Below, in pieces: positions 5,851 through 8,682 of a DNA stretch of 8,682 nt (its first letter is position 1; each line of letters starts with the position of its first letter). A program made the translations under genes and the position numbers. Source of the stretch: Pseudomonadota bacterium (lineage in GTDB: Bacteria; Pseudomonadota; Alphaproteobacteria; Acetobacterales; Acetobacteraceae); the NCBI GenBank assembly GCA_021805485.1, contig JAJZFF010000525.1, forward strand, positions 1-8,682, given 5' to 3'. The notes beneath the pieces are model-generated. The model saw only the letters and a list, made by a program, of their open reading frames with translations, had not been told where the DNA came from and did not search any database.

Positions 5851-7110
5851 TTGATAGATTTTCCGGCCCTCCTGCGGTGCATTCTTTTTGCACTGCCCGC
5901 GCTTGTCGCGGCCGGGGGGGCCGCGCGGGGGGATTCGCTGGGCAGTTTCCTGCCGATGGCGATCCCGGGTTTCGGCGTCGCGCCGGGGGTTTCTGCGCGC
6001 TCCCGCCTGCATTCGGGCGATTTTCCGGTCCCCCTTGCGCCGCTCGCGAGCGCCGGACTTGAGGTGTTTCCCCGTCTCGCGGTCGATGCCGGGCTCGATA
6101 CTGCGCCCGGCGCCGGCCAGGGGATCACGGCGATGGGCATGGTGCGGCCGGAAGTGCGGCTGGCCGACCCCGAACTGGGCCTTGCCGGATTCGCGAATGC
6201 CGAGCTGGACCGCTATGCCCGCGATCCCGCCGCCAATGCCAACCGGGTGACGGCGGCGCTCGGCCTCGCCCTGCCGTTCGGGCCGGACCGGATCACGCTC
6301 GGTGCCGCCCATGTCAGCACAGCGCAGACGGCGCTGGGACTCGCCGCCAATGGCGGGGCGGCGCCGCTCGACGTGACGACGGATGCCGGCCGGATCGGCC
6401 TGAGGCTCGGCTTCGGCGCCTTCGACGCCACGGCGCGGGTCTGGTTCGGACGCGACCGTGTGGCCGCCGGCGGCGTGGGGCCGGCCGGCTTCGGCAGCCG
6501 CGCCATCACGCGCGGGCAAGTCGCGCTGGAAACGGCGGATGGCGCGCCACTGCGGGAACTTCTCCTGCTGCGGGCCGGCACGACCCGGTATGCAGGGGCG
6601 CTGCCTGGCAGCGGCTTTGCCGACAGTTCGAGCCTTGCCGTGCTGGCCGGCGGGGTGACCGGCGCGCGGGCGCTGTGGCGCCTGCGGGTGGTCGGCGGCG
6701 CCGAGCGGATCCGCTATGCGGAAGGGGGACCGGCGTCCGGCATTGCCGTGGTTGGCGACCTGGCGCTGCAATGGACGCCGGATCCGCTGATCGCCGTCGA
6801 TCTCGATCTGTCACGCCGAGCGGGAGCGGATGGCGGGTTCGGCGTGCCGGGCAGCATCCTGACGACCGAGCGGCTCGGCCTTGCCGAATCCTATGCGCGC
6901 GACCTGTTGTTCACCGTCGATGTCGCCGCGCGGCAGGGGCGGGTTTCCGGCCATGCGGCGACCGAGGCCGACGTGACGGCCGGCGCGCTGTGGCGGCTGT
7001 CCCGCGCCGTCTCGTTCAGGCCGTCGGCCAGTTTCGCCTTGCGGCACGACCTGCCCGGCTCGGCGCCGCACGAGGCGCGGCTGATGCTATCACTGGTCTG
7101 GACGCCATGA
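5851..7110 (+). CDS. outer-membrane beta-barrel protein (BBP2-like porin family, probable)
   Basis: 419 residues, a secreted protein predicted to sit in the outer membrane. Seen: a signal peptide (hydrophobic core at about 11-25, ending AAGGAARG, cleavage near 25-27), then a body of alternating polar and hydrophobic short strands separated by Gly/Asp/Asn-rich turns, with no cysteines or helical membrane segments after the signal. It ends in an amphipathic strand LMLSLVWTP. The look fits the putative beta-barrel porin 2 group often found in exopolysaccharide loci of alphaproteobacteria. That assignment is from overall style, not a diagnostic motif. Inference: passage or anchoring of the polysaccharide at the outer membrane, in a locus where no Wza-type protein is visible. 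Start: TTG at 5851 gives the full signal peptide but has no clear ribosome binding site. A stop at 5830 limits upstream options. Its stop overlaps the next ATG (ATGA). Confidence 0.75.
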   Translation: MIDFPALLRCILFALPALVAAGGAARGDSLGSFLPMAIPGFGVAPGVSARSRLHSGDFPVPLAPLASAGLEVFPRLAVDAGLDTAPGAGQGITAMGMVRPEVRLADPELGLAGFANAELDRYARDPAANANRVTAALGLALPFGPDRITLGAAHVSTAQTALGLAANGGAAPLDVTTDAGRIGLRLGFGAFDATARVWFGRDRVAAGGVGPAGFGSRAITRGQVALETADGAPLRELLLLRAGTTRYAGALPGSGFADSSSLAVLAGGVTGARALWRLRVVGGAERIRYAEGGPASGIAVVGDLALQWTPDPLIAVDLDLSRRAGADGGFGVPGSILTTERLGLAESYARDLLFTVDVAARQGRVSGHAATEADVTAGALWRLSRAVSFRPSASFALRHDLPGSAPHEARLMLSLVWTP

Positions 7111-8030
7111 GGGGGCAGAGCTTCGCGCCGTTCGGCATCCGTTTCGATCGCCTCGGGCCGGAGGCGGCGCTCGGCTTCGTGCTGCGCTGGGACCGGCGCC
7201 GGCCGTTCGGCTATGTCGTGACGCCGAATGTCGATCATCTCGGTCGGTTGCGGCGGGGCGGAGACTTGCGAACGGCTTATGACGATGCCGCGCTGTGTCT
7301 GCTGGATTCGCGGGTTGCGGCGGGTCTCGCGCGGATCTGCGGCGTTGTGCCGCCGCCGGTGGTGACCGGGGCGGACCTGCTGGCGGCGGTGATGCCGGCG
7401 CTGGAGATGCGCGGCGCGAGGGTGGCGGTCGTCGGCCTCGATGCCGCGGCGATGGACGCCTTCGCCGCATGCTATCCGGGCGTCGATTTCACCCATGCCG
7501 AACCGGCCCGCGGGTTCGAGCATGACGAGGCGGCCCTCGGCGCGGTGGTGGACTTCATCGAGCGCGCGCGGGCGGACTGCACGATCCTCGCCGTGGGATC
7601 GCCGCGGCAGGAGGTGCTGGCGCAGGCGGTGCGCCGGCGCGGACGCGCCCTGGGCATCGGGCTGTGCGTCGGCGCGGCGCCGCTGTTTCTGTCCGGGGTG
7701 CTGCGCCGCGCGCCGGCGCCGTTGCGGGCGGCGGGGCTGGAATGGGCATGGCGCCTGATGCGCGAGCCGGCGCGCCTGGCACGGCGCTATCTGATCGACG
7801 GACCGCCGGTTCTGCTGGCGCTGGCGCGGGAGTTTCGCCGCCCCGCCTTGCCGGGGGCAGGCAGTTGCGCGATAGACAGGAGCATAATCAACGGGATGGA
7901 GGCGCAATGTTCAGGCAGACTGACGCATGACGGCGTTCCGCTCGTCGCTCGATCCGCGCAGCGCCGCGTTTCGGGCGAATCAGGAGGCGATGCGCAGCCT
8001 GGTCGAGGATCTGCGCGCCAGGGTGGATGA
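7107..8030 (+). CDS. WecG/TagA/CpsF-family glycosyltransferase with overlapping C-terminal extension
   Basis: 307 residues, a GT26-family transferase that would add a sugar such as an N-acetylmannosamine-type residue to an undecaprenyl-linked acceptor at the inner face of the membrane. Seen: VVTPNVDHL (37-45, with the family N41 and D43), a candidate catalytic Asp67 in CLLDSR, VTGADLL (86-92), GSPRQE in the second half of the domain, and the C-terminal membrane-targeting signature RAP...[17 protein letters not shown] ending at about 229. The family domain is finished by about residue 245. The remaining 60 or so residues look unlike the family, and the last 34 are read out of frame through the start of mccB (104-base overlap). 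Start: ATG overlaps the beta-barrel stop as ATGA, implying coupling. The real protein probably does use this stop, since no earlier one exists in frame, but a sequencing frameshift near 7850-7930 could also explain the tail. The exact sugar is unknown. Confidence 0.88.
   Translation: MRGQSFAPFGIRFDRLGPEAALGFVLRWDRRRPFGYVVTPNVDHLGRLRRGGDLRTAYDDAALCLLDSRVAAGLARICGVVPPPVVTGADLLAAVMPALEMRGARVAVVGLDAAAMDAFAACYPGVDFTHAEPARGFEHDEAALGAVVDFIERARADCTILAVGSPRQEVLAQAVRRRGRALGIGLCVGAAPLFLSGVLRRAPAPLRAAGLEWAWRLMREPARLARRYLIDGPPVLLALAREFRRPALPGAGSCAIDRSIINGMEAQCSGRLTHDGVPLVARSAQRRVSGESGGDAQPGRGSARQGG
7883..7888 (+). promoter_or_regulatory. possible -10 element for mccB
   Basis: CATAAT matches the -10 consensus at five of six positions, and it is the only such AT-rich hexamer in the GC-rich junction before mccB. 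The best -35-like hexamer, TTGCGC at 7865-7870, is only 12 bases away, too close for a standard sigma70 promoter, so support is weak. Confidence 0.2.
7907..7930 (+). CDS. possible 7-codon leader peptide coupled to mccB
   Basis: Seen: ATG at 7907 has a perfect GGAGG (7898-7902) four bases upstream, followed by the seven-residue frame MFRQTDA. Its TGA stop overlaps the mccB ATG as ATGA. The mccB start itself has only a poor AGGCAG site. Inference: ribosomes load at the strong site, translate the mini frame and restart at mccB. The peptide has no run of leucine or other regulatory codons, so classic attenuation is not suggested. Chance is possible for so short a frame. Confidence 0.35.
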   Translation: MFRQTDA

Positions 8031-8682
8031 CATCCGCGCCGGCGGCGGTGAAGCGGCGCGGGAGCGGCATGTCGCGCGGGGGAAGCTGCTGCCGCGCGAC
8101 CGGATCCGCACGCTGATCGACCCGGCATCGCCCTTCCTCGAATTCTCCCAGCTCGCCGGGTACGGCATGTATGACGAGCCGGTGCCGGCCGGCGGCATCA
8201 TCACCGGGATCGGCCGGGTGTCGGGGCGGGAATGCGTGATCGTCGCCAACGACGCCACGGTGAAGGGCGGCACCTACTACCCGATCACGGTCAAGAAGCA
8301 CCTGCGCGCCCAGGCGATCGCGGCGCAGAACCGGCTGCCCTGCGTCTATCTCGTCGATTCCGGCGGCGCCAACCTCCCCAACCAGGACGAGGTCTTCCCC
8401 GACCGCGAGCATTTCGGCCGCATCTTCTACAATCAGGCGCAGATGTCGGCGGCGGGGATCGCGCAGATCGCGGTGGTGATGGGCTCCTGCACCGCCGGCG
8501 GCGCCTATGTGCCGGCCATGGCCGATGAGAGCATCATCGTCCGCGAGCAGGGGACGATCTTTCTCGGCGGCCCGCCGCTGGTGAAGGCGGCGACCGGCGA
8601 GGTGGTCACCGCCGAGGCGCTGGGCGGGGCCGACGTGCATACAAGGGTCTCCGGTGTGGCCGATCATTTCGCAGAGTCGGAC
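7927..8682 (+). CDS. mccB: methylcrotonyl-CoA carboxylase beta subunit, N-terminal part (runs off the window)
   Basis: 252 codons are visible, open to the last base, about half of the usual length of roughly 535. The product is the carboxyltransferase subunit of the biotin enzyme that carboxylates 3-methylcrotonyl-CoA in leucine degradation, in the cytoplasm with a biotin-carrying alpha subunit. Seen: the N-terminal region with [36 protein letters not shown], the substrate-region motif [21 protein letters not shown] (from 144), and the oxyanion-loop motif [13 protein letters not shown] (186-198). The [14 protein letters not shown] wording separates it from propionyl-CoA carboxylase, which has a GGARIQEG-type motif there. 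Start: ATG at 7927, the most upstream possible because an in-frame TGA lies at 7921. It overlaps the transferase frame by 104 bases and is functionally unrelated to the genes on its left, so it probably opens a separate leucine/isovalerate catabolic operon to the right. Confidence 0.95.
   Translation, partial: MTAFRSSLDPRSAAFRANQEAMRSLVEDLRARVDDIRAGGGEAARERHVARGKLLPRDRIRTLIDPASPFLEFSQLAGYGMYDEPVPAGGIITGIGRVSGRECVIVANDATVKGGTYYPITVKKHLRAQAIAAQNRLPCVYLVDSGGANLPNQDEVFPDREHFGRIFYNQAQMSAAGIAQIAVVMGSCTAGGAYVPAMADESIIVREQGTIFLGGPPLVKAATGEVVTAEALGGADVHTRVSGVADHFAESD

Noticed and set aside
6675..7106. N-terminal extension of the WecG frame
   Set aside because: It is the shadow of the beta-barrel gene. 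The family domain begins at the ATG at 7107, which overlaps the upstream stop.
7831..7930. Intrinsic terminator between the glycan genes and mccB
   Set aside because: No GC stem followed by a run of T. The only long-range inverted repeat, TTGCGC...GCGCAA, has a 31-base loop and no T tract.
1..8682. Search for mobile elements, CRISPR, tRNA/rRNA, toxin-antitoxin or defence genes
   Set aside because: No repeated spacer array, transposase motif, terminal inverted repeats, tRNA-like cloverleaf or recognisable defence domain was seen. Composition is uniform apart from the two AT-rich control regions.

Overview
The window is GC-rich DNA with strong G/C third-position bias, dense gene packing and long antisense shadow frames. 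It reads as a proteobacterial chromosome, most likely an alphaproteobacterium. An Acetobacteraceae/Rhodospirillales-like host is a guess from codon bias and protein style, not a demonstrated assignment. There is no rRNA, tRNA, CRISPR array, insertion sequence or phage gene, and no gene-free stretch longer than 131 bases.

Layout. (1) Bases 1-131 are an AT-rich control region with a sigma70-like promoter, a short tandem repeat, overlapping hairpins and a ribosome binding site. (2) 132-3660 (+) holds two coupled genes: a Wzz-plus-tyrosine-kinase polysaccharide co-polymerase and an uncharacterised multi-pass membrane protein with a GT-C-like look. (3) 3618-5771 (-) holds, in transcription order, a family 2 glycosyltransferase, a membrane acyltransferase (acyltransferase 3 family) and a 73-residue basic protein. 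The last overlaps the end of the + strand membrane protein tail to tail. (4) 5772-5850 is a divergent AT-rich promoter region. (5) 5851-8030 (+) holds an outer-membrane beta-barrel protein and a WecG/TagA/CpsF-family glycosyltransferase. (6) From about 7907 to the right edge a different topic starts: the beta subunit of methylcrotonyl-CoA carboxylase (leucine breakdown), cut by the window end.

Working model (inference). Regions 2 to 5 form one surface or exopolysaccharide locus in three transcription units. The two cytoplasmic glycosyltransferases build a lipid-linked glycan, the acyltransferase decorates it, the Wzz/kinase protein sets chain length and drives export, and the beta-barrel acts in the outer membrane. 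The 454-residue membrane protein could be a polymerase or a lipid-linked-sugar-dependent transferase. No initiating phosphoglycosyltransferase, Wzx flippase, recognisable Wzy polymerase or Wza-type export protein is in view, so the locus is incomplete here or uses partners elsewhere.

No clearly new system is proven. The points most worth a second look are the unassigned membrane protein, the 73-residue protein, an 18-bp motif shared by the control regions at 24-41 and 5799-5816, the two mutually exclusive hairpins in the kinase leader, and the WecG/mccB junction, where a 7-codon leader frame is coupled to mccB and the transferase frame runs on into mccB.
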